From Thermoanaerobacterales bacterium UBA4880 (lineage in GTDB: Bacteria; Bacillota; Thermoanaerobacteria; Thermoanaerobacterales; UBA4877): a stretch of DNA of 64,000 nucleotides. Position 1 is the stretch's first letter, and each line of letters opens with the position of its first letter. This document shows, piece after piece, positions 1 to 9,735 of this stretch. Both the position numbers and the translations under genes were made by a program. The DNA lies in NCBI GenBank assembly GCA_002399285.1, contig DHDI01000026.1:52461-116460 (forward strand), given 5' to 3'. The notes beneath the pieces were generated by a model. The model was not told the origin of the DNA. It searched no databases and saw nothing but the letters and a program-made list of their open reading frames with translations.

Positions 1-536
1 CCGAATTTTATATCATCCACGTCTGCATCGGTGACGGCAGGTATACTGAGCTTGGTGCCGATCACGTTTACGCCTTTATGATCACTTATGATTCCTGCAT
101 TTTTTACTTCACATACGATGTTTTTATCCTCTACCCCGATAACATCTAGGGCTACAAGTCCGTCGTCGATGAGTATACTGCAGCCTTTTTTTATATCGCG
201 GGGAAGTCCCTCATAATTTATCGGACCAAAGTTATTGTCCCCCTCGATATTCTCTGTAGTCAGTGTAAATGTCTGACCCATTTTGAGTTCCGCCATGCCG
301 GTCTTAAATTTTCCCAACCTTATTTCAGGCCCCTTTGTGTCAAGCATCAGGGCAACTTCGGCGCCCGTCTCACTGCTGATTTTCTTGATATTATCCATCC
401 TGCCCTTATGTTCTTCATGGTCCCCATGAGAAAAATTGAATCTGGCAACGTTCATTCCATTGGCTATGATTTCTTTAAGTATTTCTATGTCTTCACTGGC
501 CGGGCCCATGGTACAGACGATTTTTGTTTTCCTCAT
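1..536 (-). CDS. pyk: pyruvate kinase, N-terminal part (cut by window edge)
   Basis: Pyruvate kinase converts phosphoenolpyruvate and ADP to pyruvate and ATP, the last step of glycolysis. The visible N-terminal ~178 residues start MRKTKIVCTMGPAS and contain the substrate-site stretch ARFNFSHG and the motif LMLDTKGPEIR, both diagnostic of the family; the start of the B domain follows. The ATG at 536 has a good ribosome-binding site (AGAGGTG) seven bases upstream. The rest of the gene lies beyond position 1. It is 12 bases downstream of pfkA on the same strand with no terminator between, the usual pfkA-pyk operon of Firmicutes. Confidence 0.97.
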   Translation of the reverse strand, partial: MRKTKIVCTMGPASEDIEILKEIIANGMNVARFNFSHGDHEEHKGRMDNIKKISSETGAEVALMLDTKGPEIRLGKFKTGMAELKMGQTFTLTTENIEGDNNFGPINYEGLPRDIKKGCSILIDDGLVALDVIGVEDKNIVCEVKNAGIISDHKGVNVIGTKLSIPAVTDADVDDIKF

Positions 537-548
537 TTTACACACCTC

Positions 549-1514
549 TTATATAGAAAGGATTTTGCTGAGGTTATACTTATCCATGTCAAATTTCCTC
601 TTCATTGAAAGTGCTTGATCGACGTCAAAGTCAACCAATTTATTTTCCTTCATGCCTATTATCCTGCGTGTCCTGCCTTGAAGCAGCAGTTCTACAGATT
701 TTGCACCCATTTGGCTGGCAAGTATCCTGTCAAAGGCCGTAGGACTGCCGCCCCTCTGTATGTGCCCCAGGATGGTTGCTCTGAAGTCTGATTCAGGCAG
801 TTTTTCCTTTATCTTATCCAAAAGATCGTAGGCAGAGCATACGCCTTCCGCAAGCACTATTATGCTGTGCAGTTTTCCTCTGGCCTGGCCTTCCCTTATT
901 CTGTCCACCATCTCATCCATATTCAGTTCTATTTCCGGGACCAGTATCAGTTCCGCACCGCCGGCCAGGCCGGCATAGAGCGCTATATCTCCGCAGTGTC
1001 TTCCCATCACCTCGATAATACTGCCCCTCTCATGAGACGTCATGGTATCCCTGATCTTATTTATCGCATCAAGCGCAGTGTTTACCGCCGTTGAGAAACC
1101 TATGGAATAGTCCGTGCTGGCAATATCGTTGTCTATGGTGCCGGGTATGCCTATAGTGTTTATGCCCTGCTCCTCGCTGAGCAGCTGTGCTCCCTTAAAC
1201 GAACCGTCGCCGCCTATGACCACAAGTCCTTCTATTCCATTATCCCGCAAGACTTTAGCCGCTACCGCCCTACCCTCGGGCTGTGTGAACTCCTGGCAGC
1301 GGGCTGTTCTGAGAATAGTCCCGCCCCTCTGTATTATATCGGCTACCGATGAGAGCGTCATCTCTCTGATTTCCCCATTCAGCAGTCCCGAATAGCCCCG
1401 CATTACCCCCACGACATCCAAACCATAATATATGCCCGTCCTAACTACCGACCTTATACATGCATTCATACCGGGTGCATCGCCGCCGCTTGTCAATACT
1501 GCTATTTTTTTCAT
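549..1514 (-). CDS. pfkA: ATP-dependent 6-phosphofructokinase
   Basis: Phosphorylates fructose 6-phosphate to fructose 1,6-bisphosphate, the committed step of glycolysis. The 321-residue product has the bacterial PfkA length and motifs: [11 protein letters not shown] at the N-terminus, GGDGS in the nucleotide site (the Gly variant typical of ATP rather than PPi enzymes), GTIDNDI with the catalytic Asp, EVMGRHCG, and [10 protein letters not shown]. An in-frame start exists seven codons upstream, but ATG 1514 is preferred because AGGAGGGG lies six bases before it. The gene contains two of the over-represented GGCCWGGCC motifs (882 and 963). It is probably co-transcribed with pyk. Confidence 0.98.
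   Translation of the reverse strand: MKKIAVLTSGGDAPGMNACIRSVVRTGIYYGLDVVGVMRGYSGLLNGEIREMTLSSVADIIQRGGTILRTARCQEFTQPEGRAVAAKVLRDNGIEGLVVIGGDGSFKGAQLLSEEQGINTIGIPGTIDNDIASTDYSIGFSTAVNTALDAINKIRDTMTSHERGSIIEVMGRHCGDIALYAGLAGGAELILVPEIELNMDEMVDRIREGQARGKLHSIIVLAEGVCSAYDLLDKIKEKLPESDFRATILGHIQRGGSPTAFDRILASQMGAKSVELLLQGRTRRIIGMKENKLVDFDVDQALSMKRKFDMDKYNLSKILSI
882..890. repeat. over-represented near-palindrome GGCCWGGCC (first of 18 exact copies)
   Basis: The nine-mer GGCCAGGCC, or its complement GGCCTGGCC, was found by eye starting at 882, 963, 4341, 24098, 25576, 28748, 29240, 39204, 42767, 47320, 50335, 51191, 51428, 52042, 54204, 55519, 56993 and 61455. Every copy lies in a coding region and every copy is read as GGC-CTG-GCC (Gly-Leu-Ala) or GGC-CAG-GCC (Gly-Gln-Ala). 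One-mismatch relatives were fewer (for example 2772, 9817, 17022, 25321, 49004, 52447). No function is known to me; see findings. Confidence 0.75.
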
Positions 1515-1575
1515 TGTTCCCCTCCTGATCGTCATTTACTTTCTGAATATGTCAAATATGTAAAATGTAGAGGGC

Positions 1576-1773
1576 TTACTCTATGCCCCTGCTTATTAAA
1601 GTATCCTGAGCATCCACCGCTTCCGCTTCAGGTACCATCACTTCATAAAACTCCTCGTCCCTCGTGCTCTTAGTCAGAGGCTGCATCTTTACAAGGAATC
1701 CCTCCTGCATCAGTATATTCTTGATCTGTTCTGCCGTTTCCTTACTTGGTGCGACATATACAGTGGTCCACAT
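1576..1773 (-). CDS. small conserved-looking protein, 65 aa, function unknown
   Basis: Encodes a 65-residue soluble protein beginning MWTTVYVAPSKETAEQI. The start is well supported (GGAGGC ahead of ATG 1773). The predicted beta-alpha-beta pattern, with an early helix of the type KETAEQIKNILMQEGF followed by a strand ending FYEVMVPEAE, resembles small DUF2007-like or ACT-like folds that compare two copies of a signal. It lies between dnaE and pfkA in the same direction, 53 bases after dnaE and about 60 before pfkA, so it is probably in that operon. Family assignment is an inference from shape only. Confidence 0.75.
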   Translation of the reverse strand: MWTTVYVAPSKETAEQIKNILMQEGFLVKMQPLTKSTRDEEFYEVMVPEAEAVDAQDTLISRGIE

Positions 1774-1826
1774 AGTTTGCCTCCTTAGAGAATTGTACTA
1801 CATTAATTTTAAGCTACAATTAATTG

Positions 1827-4800
1827 TTATGCAACTGGCTTAACACAATCTTTGCCCAGTAAATTCTCAAGTCTTTCATATAAATCACCTGAAGGAGCGA
1901 CCCACAAACTTTTCTCGGCCTGCAGTTTTTTATTTTCCTTTTCAAAATATATGACCACCGGGGTGTTGCCCCTATGTTGTTTAAGTATGGTTTTGATCTC
2001 ATTCAATATATTGCCGTTGAAGCCGCTGGGCACCCTGATATACAGCTTACCCGCGGCAGAGGACATCGGAAAGATCTCATCACACAGCACCTTTGGCTCT
2101 TCTTCTTCCTTTATGCTTATCCTTCCCCTTACAAAGACGGGCCGATCCTCGGCTAAAATGTTACGGTACTCGTCATAGACGGCCGGAAACACTATCGTCT
2201 CTATGGACCCATAGTAGTCCTCAATAGTCACAAAGGCCATTATGTTATTCTTTCTCGTAAATATGGTCCTGCACTCGGTTATTATTCCGCCGATCGTTAC
2301 CGGTTGACCGTCCGTCAGGTTCATCTGTCTTTCGTCATCATTCTTAAAATCAAGACTGGTTGCGGTAACCGTTGAACTTATCTCCTTTTCATACTGATCC
2401 AGCGGATGCCCTGAGAGGTATATGCCCAGCATCTCCTTTTCAAAATTCAAAAGCACGTCGTATGGATATTCCTTTATATCAGGATAATCTTCGGGTGGAG
2501 CGGAACCTGAAAAGAGAGACATCTGGCCGGAAAAGTTATCCTTTTTCCGCTTGGAAAACCCGTCCATCATTTCTTCATATACGGACATGAGCTGAGACCT
2601 TTTTACATTAAAGCTATCAAAAGCTCCCGATTTTATTAGACTCTCTATTGTCTTTTTATTTACCGAATTCAGATCTACCCTGGATATGAAGTCCTTAAAC
2701 CCCTTATAGAGTCCGTTCTTCCTGACGTCGACCACGTTTTTTACCGCATTTCTTCCCACATTCTTTATTGCAGCCAGGCCGAACCTTATATTGCCGCCCA
2801 CCGCCGTAAACTCCTCCTCGCTCTCGTTTATATCCGGCGGCAATACCTTGATCCCTTTCTTCCTGCATGACTGTATATAGAACGCCACCTTGTCCATGTT
2901 GTCTACCACGCTATTCTGTATGGCGGCCATAAATTCCACGGGATAGTAGTATCTCAGATATGCCGTCTGGTATGCCACTATGGCATATGCGGCGGCATGC
3001 GACTTATTGTAGGCATAATTAGCAAAATCGATCATTTCGTCGAAGATATGATCGGCCACATCTTCCGGCACGCCCTTTCGTATCGCCCCCGGCACTTCTA
3101 CGCTGCCATCCTCCCCGGTTATACCGTGGATAAAATTCTCCCTCTCTTTCTGCATAACATCCATCTTCTTTTTTGACATGGCACGCCTTACCATATCCGA
3201 TCTGCTCAGAGAATAGCCGGCAAGATCCCTTACTATCTGCATCACCTGCTCCTGATACACCATGCAGCCATAGGTGACTTCCAGGATCGGCTTTAGCAGC
3301 GGATGTTCATACTCAATCTCATTGGGATGATTCTTATTGTATATATATCTCGGTATTTGGCCCATGGGGCCCGGCCGGTAAAGTGAGATACCCGCTATGA
3401 TATCCTCAAGATCCGACGGCTTCAGATCCCTCATAAACTGTCTCATGCCTCGGCTCTCCAACTGGAACACCCCGTCGGTATCACCGGAGGATATCATATC
3501 ATACACCCTGTGGTCGTCATAGTCCAGCTTGTCAAGGTCTATATCGATCCCGCGGTACTTCTTCACGCTTGCTATGGTATCCCTGATGACCGTCAGTGTC
3601 CTGAGGCCGAGAAAATCCATCTTTAAAAGCCCCAATTCCTCCAGATTACCCATAGGATATTGTGTTATTATGGCGTCCTCATTCTTCTGAAGCGGAACGA
3701 TATCGGTAAGCGGAAAGCGGGATATGACTACCCCGGCGGCGTGAGTAGAGGTATGTCTCGGCAGACCTTCCAGCCTTTTTGCCATATCTATCAGAGTCTT
3801 TACGTTATCATCGGAATCATATCTTTCCTTTAGGTCGGGATTTAATTCCAAGGCCCTGTCTATGGTCATATTCAGCTCAAAGGGTATCATCTTGGCTATG
3901 GAGTCCACCTCGCCGTAGCTCATGTCCAGGGCACGTCCTACGTCCCTGATCGCCGCCCTGGCCGCCATTGTACCGAATGTAACTATCTGGGCCACTCTGT
4001 CTTTTCCATATTTTTTCACCACATACTCTATAACCTCGCCCCTCCGCTCATAGCAGAAGTCGCAGTCGATATCGGGCATGCTCACCCTGTCTGGATTCAG
4101 GAAGCGTTCAAACAGCAGGTTATACCGTATGGGATCTATTCTGGTTATGCCGAGCGTATAGGCCACCAGACTGCCCGCCGCAGAACCGCGGCCGGGGCCC
4201 GTCACTATATTGTTCTCTCTGGCAAACCGGATAAAATCCCAAACAATGAGAAAATAGTCCACATAACCCATCTTTTTTATGACGGAGAGTTCATAGTCAA
4301 GCCGGTCCGTAAGATCGCTTCCGATGTTATCATATCTTTTGGCCAGGCCGTCATTGCACAGCTTTTTAAGGAATGAAAAATTGTCGTAGCCTTCCGGCAC
4401 CGGGAACTCCGGCAAATACACCCGGTCAAACTCAAAATTGACGTTGCACCTATCCGCAATCAGCACCGTATTTTCAATGGCTTCGGGAGCATAGCTGAAC
4501 AGCTCCGACATCTCCTCCGAGGACTTCAGATAAAATTCTGAGGACTCGAAGCGCATTCTGTCCTGATCTCCTACCTTTTTATTTGTTTGTATACATAAAA
4601 GAATATCCTGGGCCTGTGCATCCTCTTTAAATATATAATGGATATCGTTGGTGGCCACCAGAGGTATACCGGTGTCTTTCGAAAGATTCATAAGACCCTT
4701 TATTACTTCCTTTTCCACGGCCAGACCATGATCCTGAAGCTCCAGAAAAAAATTGCCCTGCCCAAATATCTCATTGTACATCAGCGCAATCTTTTTGGCG

Positions 4801-5261
4801 CCCTCATAGTCACCGTAGGTCAGCCGCGAGGGTATCTCTCCCCCCACGCACGCCGATAGAACTATAAGCCCCTCATGGTATTGTTTAAGGAGCTCATGAT
4901 CGACCCTTGGTTTATAGTAGAAACCGTCCAGCGAAGCCTTGGAAATCAACTTTACCAGATTTTTATAACCCGTGTTATTTTCCGCCAGCAGTATCAGGTG
5001 ATATTGCTCCCTGTCCAGAGTGGGGTCGCAGTCTTTTATAGTCCGTTGAGCTACATAGGTCTCGCAGCCTATGATCGGCTTTATAGAATACTTTTCACAT
5101 TCCCTGTAAAAATCTATAACCCCATACATATACCCATGATCGGTAATAGCTATACTGTCGAAGCCCATTTCTTTAGCCGTCTTTATAAGCTCAGGAATAC
5201 GGCATGCCCCGTCCAAAAGGCTGTATTCCGTATGAAGATGTAAATGTGTAAATCCCGGCAT
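1827..5261 (-). CDS. dnaE: DNA polymerase III alpha subunit, DnaE type
   Basis: Replicative C-family DNA polymerase subunit. The 1144-residue product is close to the 1160 of E. coli DnaE. It starts with a PHP domain (HLHLHTEYSLLDGA, then ITDHGYMYG). The palm follows, with catalytic aspartates in MPDIDCDF near residue 395 and in LLKMDFLGL near 550, and the GPGRGSAAGS loop. A helix-hairpin-helix and an OB-fold domain (VTIGGIITECRTIF) lie in the C-terminal third. No proofreading exonuclease domain is present, so this is DnaE and not PolC. ATG 5261 follows AGGTGA. The upstream regulator gene stops at 5267, so the two are tightly coupled. Confidence 0.98.
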   Translation of the reverse strand: MPGFTHLHLHTEYSLLDGACRIPELIKTAKEMGFDSIAITDHGYMYGVIDFYRECEKYSIKPIIGCETYVAQRTIKDCDPTLDREQYHLILLAENNTGYKNLVKLISKASLDGFYYKPRVDHELLKQYHEGLIVLSACVGGEIPSRLTYGDYEGAKKIALMYNEIFGQGNFFLELQDHGLAVEKEVIKGLMNLSKDTGIPLVATNDIHYIFKEDAQAQDILLCIQTNKKVGDQDRMRFESSEFYLKSSEEMSELFSYAPEAIENTVLIADRCNVNFEFDRVYLPEFPVPEGYDNFSFLKKLCNDGLAKRYDNIGSDLTDRLDYELSVIKKMGYVDYFLIVWDFIRFARENNIVTGPGRGSAAGSLVAYTLGITRIDPIRYNLLFERFLNPDRVSMPDIDCDFCYERRGEVIEYVVKKYGKDRVAQIVTFGTMAARAAIRDVGRALDMSYGEVDSIAKMIPFELNMTIDRALELNPDLKERYDSDDNVKTLIDMAKRLEGLPRHTSTHAAGVVISRFPLTDIVPLQKNEDAIITQYPMGNLEELGLLKMDFLGLRTLTVIRDTIASVKKYRGIDIDLDKLDYDDHRVYDMISSGDTDGVFQLESRGMRQFMRDLKPSDLEDIIAGISLYRPGPMGQIPRYIYNKNHPNEIEYEHPLLKPILEVTYGCMVYQEQVMQIVRDLAGYSLSRSDMVRRAMSKKKMDVMQKERENFIHGITGEDGSVEVPGAIRKGVPEDVADHIFDEMIDFANYAYNKSHAAAYAIVAYQTAYLRYYYPVEFMAAIQNSVVDNMDKVAFYIQSCRKKGIKVLPPDINESEEEFTAVGGNIRFGLAAIKNVGRNAVKNVVDVRKNGLYKGFKDFISRVDLNSVNKKTIESLIKSGAFDSFNVKRSQLMSVYEEMMDGFSKRKKDNFSGQMSLFSGSAPPEDYPDIKEYPYDVLLNFEKEMLGIYLSGHPLDQYEKEISSTVTATSLDFKNDDERQMNLTDGQPVTIGGIITECRTIFTRKNNIMAFVTIEDYYGSIETIVFPAVYDEYRNILAEDRPVFVRGRISIKEEEEPKVLCDEIFPMSSAAGKLYIRVPSGFNGNILNEIKTILKQHRGNTPVVIYFEKENKKLQAEKSLWVAPSGDLYERLENLLGKDCVKPVA

Positions 5262-5266
5262 TATAA

Positions 5267-6568
5267 TCACCTGCTTTTAAACATTCTGACTGATAGAATA
5301 CCCCTTGCCAACTTATCTTCTCCCGACAAAACGGTTATCTCCACCTTGCTGAAGTTTCTGCTCATATCTATGACCTCAGCCAATATGACGATTCGTGAAT
5401 CTATCTGTATGGGACGTGTATAAAAAATATTGAAATTCTCGACCTCGGCTTCATAGCGCTTATTGCCGATCACGGCAGCCAAACCCGCCGCGGCCATAAG
5501 CAAAGAAAGCGACGGAAAACTGGCCATACCGCCATGACTTAACATGAGTGCAGGTACGGTACCCGTAAATGTCGCTTTATTTTGTTCAAATACGGCTTCG
5601 AAGTTCTTCAAAAGCAGATCCTCTATGGTTTCCTCCACCTGAGGTTGGTTATACATATACTGCAGGGCCTTTATAACGTCCTCTCTGGATATGATGCCGA
5701 CCAGTTTTTTTCCGTCAACTACCGGCATGAGCTCTATGCCCTGCCAAACCATCGTATGAGCAGCATAGGCAACCGTCATATCCACGGCGGCCGAGATGGG
5801 ATTCCTCATCATTATATTGCCTATAAGCTCATCGTGACCTGAATCTGCAACATCTCTCGTGGTAATAATGCCTACAAGATCTCCCTTGTCGTTTATAACG
5901 GGGAATCGCGTATGTCCCGTTTTCAGGACCATATCCTTCCAAATGTCCATGTTGTCTCCGGGCTTCAAGCACAGAGGTGACTTTATCATCACGTCTTTTA
6001 CAAAGAGTATCTCCTTTTTCCGCATTTTAAAATATATTGCCCTATTGATCAAAGTAGCGGCAGTAAACGTATCATAGTCGGTCAGTATCACCGGGAGTTT
6101 CATTTCATCAGCCATAACCTCTATATCCTGGGAACACTTAAATCCACCCGTAACAAGCAGCCCGCAGCCCCTGGACAGTCCGACCAACTGAGCATCCTCC
6201 CTATTTCCTATAATTAGAATATCTCCCGGCGTAATATACTTTTCTATTATGTCGGGAGTCATGGCACCGATAAATAACTTATTTACCCTTTTATAAAGGC
6301 CCTTTTTGCCGGCTATACATGTACCGCCCACAATATTTACTAATTCTGAGTACGTAAATTTCTCGATATCACTATCGGCATTGTTTTCTACCCTTATCGT
6401 ACCGACCCTTGGTATGGTATTTACATACCCCTGAGCTTCCGCTTCCTTAATGGCACGATAAGCCGTACCCTCGCTGACGCCAAGCTCCATGGATATCCCT
6501 CTTACCGAAATCTTTGCTCCCGGTATAAGCTCTTTAATATAATTGATTATCTTGTTATGTTTAGTCAT
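5267..6568 (-). CDS. ytoI: HTH-DRTGG-CBS-thioesterase regulator, YtoI-like
   Basis: A 433-residue multi-domain protein matching the layout of Bacillus YtoI. Residues ~1-60 form a winged helix (MELGVSEGTAYRAIKEAE); ~65-180 a DRTGG domain; ~190-305 two CBS motifs (GHTRFPVINDKGDLVGIITTRDV, then a second ending VVDGKKLVGIISREDV); ~310-433 a hotdog thioesterase-like domain (FNIFYTRPIQIDSRIVI). CBS pairs usually bind adenine nucleotides. The ligand and target are unknown; the role as a nucleotide-responsive transcription regulator is inferred. Its ATG overlaps the stop of the HD-GYP gene by one base and dnaE starts six bases past its own stop, so all three are likely co-translated. Confidence 0.9.
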   Translation of the reverse strand: MTKHNKIINYIKELIPGAKISVRGISMELGVSEGTAYRAIKEAEAQGYVNTIPRVGTIRVENNADSDIEKFTYSELVNIVGGTCIAGKKGLYKRVNKLFIGAMTPDIIEKYITPGDILIIGNREDAQLVGLSRGCGLLVTGGFKCSQDIEVMADEMKLPVILTDYDTFTAATLINRAIYFKMRKKEILFVKDVMIKSPLCLKPGDNMDIWKDMVLKTGHTRFPVINDKGDLVGIITTRDVADSGHDELIGNIMMRNPISAAVDMTVAYAAHTMVWQGIELMPVVDGKKLVGIISREDVIKALQYMYNQPQVEETIEDLLLKNFEAVFEQNKATFTGTVPALMLSHGGMASFPSLSLLMAAAGLAAVIGNKRYEAEVENFNIFYTRPIQIDSRIVILAEVIDMSRNFSKVEITVLSGEDKLARGILSVRMFKSR

Positions 6569-7638
6569 TATACCACCTGTTCCATGTCCTCTTTTATGAA
6601 CATAGTCGGATGCTTCATCAGATCTACCATTTCTCCCATATTCATTCGATTGCCCTTACGGTCATAGATGATCCTGACGATCGGCCGCGTCGGCATCTCT
6701 CTGTTTTCAGAGATGACCAAACCCAGCGATCCATCCGAGAGCTTGACTTTTGACCCTATTGGGTATACGGCAATGCTCTCCAAAAATTTAGATAGAAGCT
6801 GCTCATCAAACTGACGGCTCTCCATCGATATCAAGTAATCCACAGCTCTACTGGGGTTTTCCTTCATCTTGTATGGCCTTTTGGATGTTATGGCATCAAA
6901 GACATCGGCAATACTCACAATCCTTGCATACTCGTGTATATCTTCCCCCCTCTTTCCAAGCGGATAACCTGTTCCGTCATACCTCTCATGATGAGCTAAA
7001 GCCACATAAGACGATAATTCCGGTATGTTTTTATTCTCCCTTAATACCTCATAGCCTCTGCTAGTATGTGTCTTAACCAATTCATATTCTTCCGGTGTAA
7101 GCGGGCTGAGCTTATTTATTATATCATTGGGTATAAAATTTTTGCCGATATCATGAAGCAGAGCCCCAGTGCCCAGTTCCAACAGTCTTTGTCTGTCATA
7201 TCCCAGTGACAGCCCCAAAACCAACGACAGAACACATACATTGACAGAATGGGTAAATGTGTACTCATTGGTGCTGCGTATATCTGCCAGGTTTACAACC
7301 ACATCTTTATTTTCCAGAATGTATTCCATGATATTGCCGATCAGCTTCATAGATATATAGGCGTCCTCAGTCCTGCTGAGTTTGATTTTATCCATTTCCT
7401 CAGCCATATTTTTTCTGACATTGATCAGCGTTTCTTCCTTGATGGCATCCTCTATAAATATGTCTTTGGAGACCCCGTCCTTGATATAGATATCATCTAC
7501 ACCCAGTTCCTGAAGTTTTTCTATATATTTATCAGTTAATCTGATGCCGGCAGACAAAAGTATGTTGCCGTTGGAAGAATATAAATTGCGGCCTACTACA
7601 TCACCTTTTTTAGCATGCTCTAAAAGTATTTTTCGCAT
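6568..7638 (-). CDS. HD-GYP domain protein, probable cyclic di-GMP phosphodiesterase
   Basis: The 356-residue protein has an N-terminal ~110-residue domain without a recognised signal or membrane segment, then an HD-GYP domain. The HD motif (LLHDIGKNFIPNDI), the HHERYDGTGYPLG segment with the GYP-type signature, and IVSIADVFDAITSKRPYK are all present, so metal ligands look intact. HD-GYP enzymes hydrolyse cyclic di-GMP to GMP or pGpG. The last ~60 residues (GSKVKLSDGSLGLVI...MPTRPIVRIIYDRKG) form a small beta domain common at the end of clostridial members. ATG 7638 is chosen over 7644 because AGGGGG lies at a proper distance from it. Motility control is a plausible role. Confidence 0.88.
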   Translation of the reverse strand: MRKILLEHAKKGDVVGRNLYSSNGNILLSAGIRLTDKYIEKLQELGVDDIYIKDGVSKDIFIEDAIKEETLINVRKNMAEEMDKIKLSRTEDAYISMKLIGNIMEYILENKDVVVNLADIRSTNEYTFTHSVNVCVLSLVLGLSLGYDRQRLLELGTGALLHDIGKNFIPNDIINKLSPLTPEEYELVKTHTSRGYEVLRENKNIPELSSYVALAHHERYDGTGYPLGKRGEDIHEYARIVSIADVFDAITSKRPYKMKENPSRAVDYLISMESRQFDEQLLSKFLESIAVYPIGSKVKLSDGSLGLVISENREMPTRPIVRIIYDRKGNRMNMGEMVDLMKHPTMFIKEDMEQVV

Positions 7639-7658
7639 TCGCATCCCCCTGTCTAAGC

Positions 7659-8609
7659 TTATACATCCCTGCTCCTTAAGGCCTCTGCAATTTCGTCCAG
7701 TTTTCTGAGTCTATGATTTATCCCCGATTTTCCTATTTTGGGGATCATCATCTCCCCCAGCTCTTTCAAACTGGCATTTTCGTGTTCCAGTCTCAGCCTT
7801 GCAACCTCTCGCAGTCCCTCAGGAAGATGCTCCAAACCCATTTTTTCTTTAATGTAGTTTATGTTCTCTCTCTGTCTTACCGCAGCATTTACCGTCTTGT
7901 CCAAGTTTGCCGTTTCACAATTTACCAACCTGTTTATATTATTTCGTATTTCTTTGAAAGCTCTGATATTTTCCAATGAAAGCAGCGATTGAAAGGCACC
8001 CATTAATTTAAGTGCATCGGATATCTTGTCTCCTTCTTTTAAGTATACAACATAATGATTTTTTCTTTCAATTGTTTTTGCGCCCAACCCATAATGATTT
8101 AAAAGATGTTTTAAAGATGTGGCGTAACTAAGATTATCGGTAACAAACTCCATATGGTAGTTCTTTTCGGGATCGGTAAGCGAACCGCATCCTAAAAAAG
8201 CTCCTCTTATATAGGCCCTTTTGCAGCAGTTTCTTCGGATTATATCTTTATCGATACTGTAACTTATATCGGTATTACCGGTCTCGCCTATTTTGATGAT
8301 ACCAAGGTCTGAAAGAATGTCCTTCTTGTCTGTGCCCAGATTCAGCGTATAGTTATTGTTTTTATTTAAATGATGATTTTTAGTGACAATAATTTTAGCT
8401 TTTATCCCATACTGCTCTTTAAAAAAAATGAATAGAAGACGCGCTATGGCAGCGTTTTCAGTATTTATATTGAATCCTATGTTCATGTTTCCCAATAAAA
8501 CTATACTTCCCGAACAGTGAAGCAGGGCGGAGAGCTCCGCCTTTATACAGCAAGTCTTTTCCGGTACTATCCTCACCAGTTCTTCTTTTACATTCATGGA
8601 AAACGACAC
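7659..8609 (-). CDS. whiA: WhiA family DNA-binding protein
   Basis: WhiA combines a LAGLIDADG-like N-terminal domain with a C-terminal helix-turn-helix. In Firmicutes it affects cell division and chromosome segregation, in actinobacteria it controls sporulation. The 316-residue product begins with the family signature MSFSMNVKEEL and ends in the HTH region LGEMMIPKIGKSGINHRL. The GTG at 8609 is chosen because it gives that N-terminus and has AAGGGTGA five bases upstream. The usual yvcK-whiA adjacency is broken here: an activase cluster (8717-11798) lies between them and whiA instead precedes the HD-GYP gene by about 20 bases. Confidence 0.96.
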   Translation of the reverse strand: MSFSMNVKEELVRIVPEKTCCIKAELSALLHCSGSIVLLGNMNIGFNINTENAAIARLLFIFFKEQYGIKAKIIVTKNHHLNKNNNYTLNLGTDKKDILSDLGIIKIGETGNTDISYSIDKDIIRRNCCKRAYIRGAFLGCGSLTDPEKNYHMEFVTDNLSYATSLKHLLNHYGLGAKTIERKNHYVVYLKEGDKISDALKLMGAFQSLLSLENIRAFKEIRNNINRLVNCETANLDKTVNAAVRQRENINYIKEKMGLEHLPEGLREVARLRLEHENASLKELGEMMIPKIGKSGINHRLRKLDEIAEALRSRDV

Positions 8610-8697
8610 GGATATCACCCTTCTTATGTATAATGCCGATTGGCCGAAAATAGGTTCTATACATATCTATTATATAACAAAAGAAGCAAAAATAAAA

Positions 8698-8718
8698 AAC
8701 CGCTTTTTAAAAGCGGTT
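8698..8718 (-). terminator. rho-independent terminator of the activase cluster
   Basis: A ten-base-pair stem AACCGCTTTT / AAAAGCGGTT is followed, on the minus strand, by TTTTTTATTTT. The hairpin overlaps the stop codon of the BadF-type gene (8717-8719), so it ends that three-gene operon and separates it from whiA. Confidence 0.9.
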
Positions 8719-9703
8719 AGGCCCTATTTAGGCTGCTTTCCTTATTGTATATGCTGTTTGTCCATTTGCCGCACTTATCGCCCCATCTGGCCAAGACACA
8801 GCCATTCTGTACGAACTCTACTACCTCGCACATATTGGCACATCCGTTGCAGTCAAAGCCATTATTCACAAAACTCATATCCGATATCTCAAATCCCTTG
8901 AACCTTGTAACATCTTGTCTTTTTACGGCTTCTTCGGCTAACAGCGCCGCGCCGATCGCACCCATGATCCCATAATATTCGGGCACAACGACATCCATAC
9001 CGAGTGCCCTTTCAAATGCCGCCTTTATGCCCTTATTGGCAGCGACTCCGCCCTGAAACAATATGGGCTCCGCTATATCTTTACCCTTTCCTATATTGTT
9101 GAGATAGTTCCTGACCAGCGCTTCGCACAGGCCGTTGATTATCTCTTCCGTAGAATAACCCAGCTGCTGTTTATGTATCATATCAGACTCTGCAAATACC
9201 GTGCATCTGCCTGCTATTCTGACAGAGGTATTGGCTTTTAGCGCCATATCGCCGAATTTTTCAATGGGTATGCCAAGCCTGTATGCCTGCTGATCCAAAA
9301 AGGAACCCGTTCCCGCGGCACACACGGTATTCATCGCAAAATCGGTCACGATGCCGTTCCGCAAGATTATAATCTTAGAATCCTGACCGCCGATTTCCAA
9401 TATAGTATGTACATCCGGCAGAATACGGCTGGATGCCACTGCATGAGCGGTGATCTCATTCTTTACTATGTCGGCTCCTACGATGAGACCTGCAAGCTGC
9501 CTACCGCTTCCCGTAGTCCCTACGCCGCAAACTTTGACATTGCCGTCTAGTCTGTCTCCGATCTGCCGTATACCATCCTGTACAGCTTTGATAGGCTGCC
9601 CCTGAGTCCTCAAATATACGCTGTCCAGTACATTTCCATCTTCATCTATCAGAGCTATATCTGTACTCACTGAGCCAACATCCACTCCAAGATATGTTTT
9701 CAT
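8717..9703 (-). CDS. BadF/HgdC-type acyl-CoA dehydratase activase ATPase
   Basis: A 328-residue ASKHA-fold ATPase. It shows GVDVGSVSTDIALI (phosphate 1), LEIGGQDSKIIIL, the CAAGTGSFLDQQ motif around the cluster-bridging Cys, AGRCTVFAESDMI, and FQGGVAANKGI. Members use ATP hydrolysis to drive one electron from a 4Fe-4S cluster into a dehydratase or reductase partner. Compared with HgdC (~260 residues) it has a C-terminal tail with CNGCANMC plus GDKCGKW, a possible second Fe-S site seen in the large activase/DUF2229 proteins. Here that large protein appears split over three genes. The partner enzyme is not encoded nearby, so the substrate is unknown. Confidence 0.9.
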   Translation of the reverse strand: MKTYLGVDVGSVSTDIALIDEDGNVLDSVYLRTQGQPIKAVQDGIRQIGDRLDGNVKVCGVGTTGSGRQLAGLIVGADIVKNEITAHAVASSRILPDVHTILEIGGQDSKIIILRNGIVTDFAMNTVCAAGTGSFLDQQAYRLGIPIEKFGDMALKANTSVRIAGRCTVFAESDMIHKQQLGYSTEEIINGLCEALVRNYLNNIGKGKDIAEPILFQGGVAANKGIKAAFERALGMDVVVPEYYGIMGAIGAALLAEEAVKRQDVTRFKGFEISDMSFVNNGFDCNGCANMCEVVEFVQNGCVLARWGDKCGKWTNSIYNKESSLNRA

Positions 9704-9735
9704 ATTTATGCCTCCATAATAACGAACAAGAAGTT

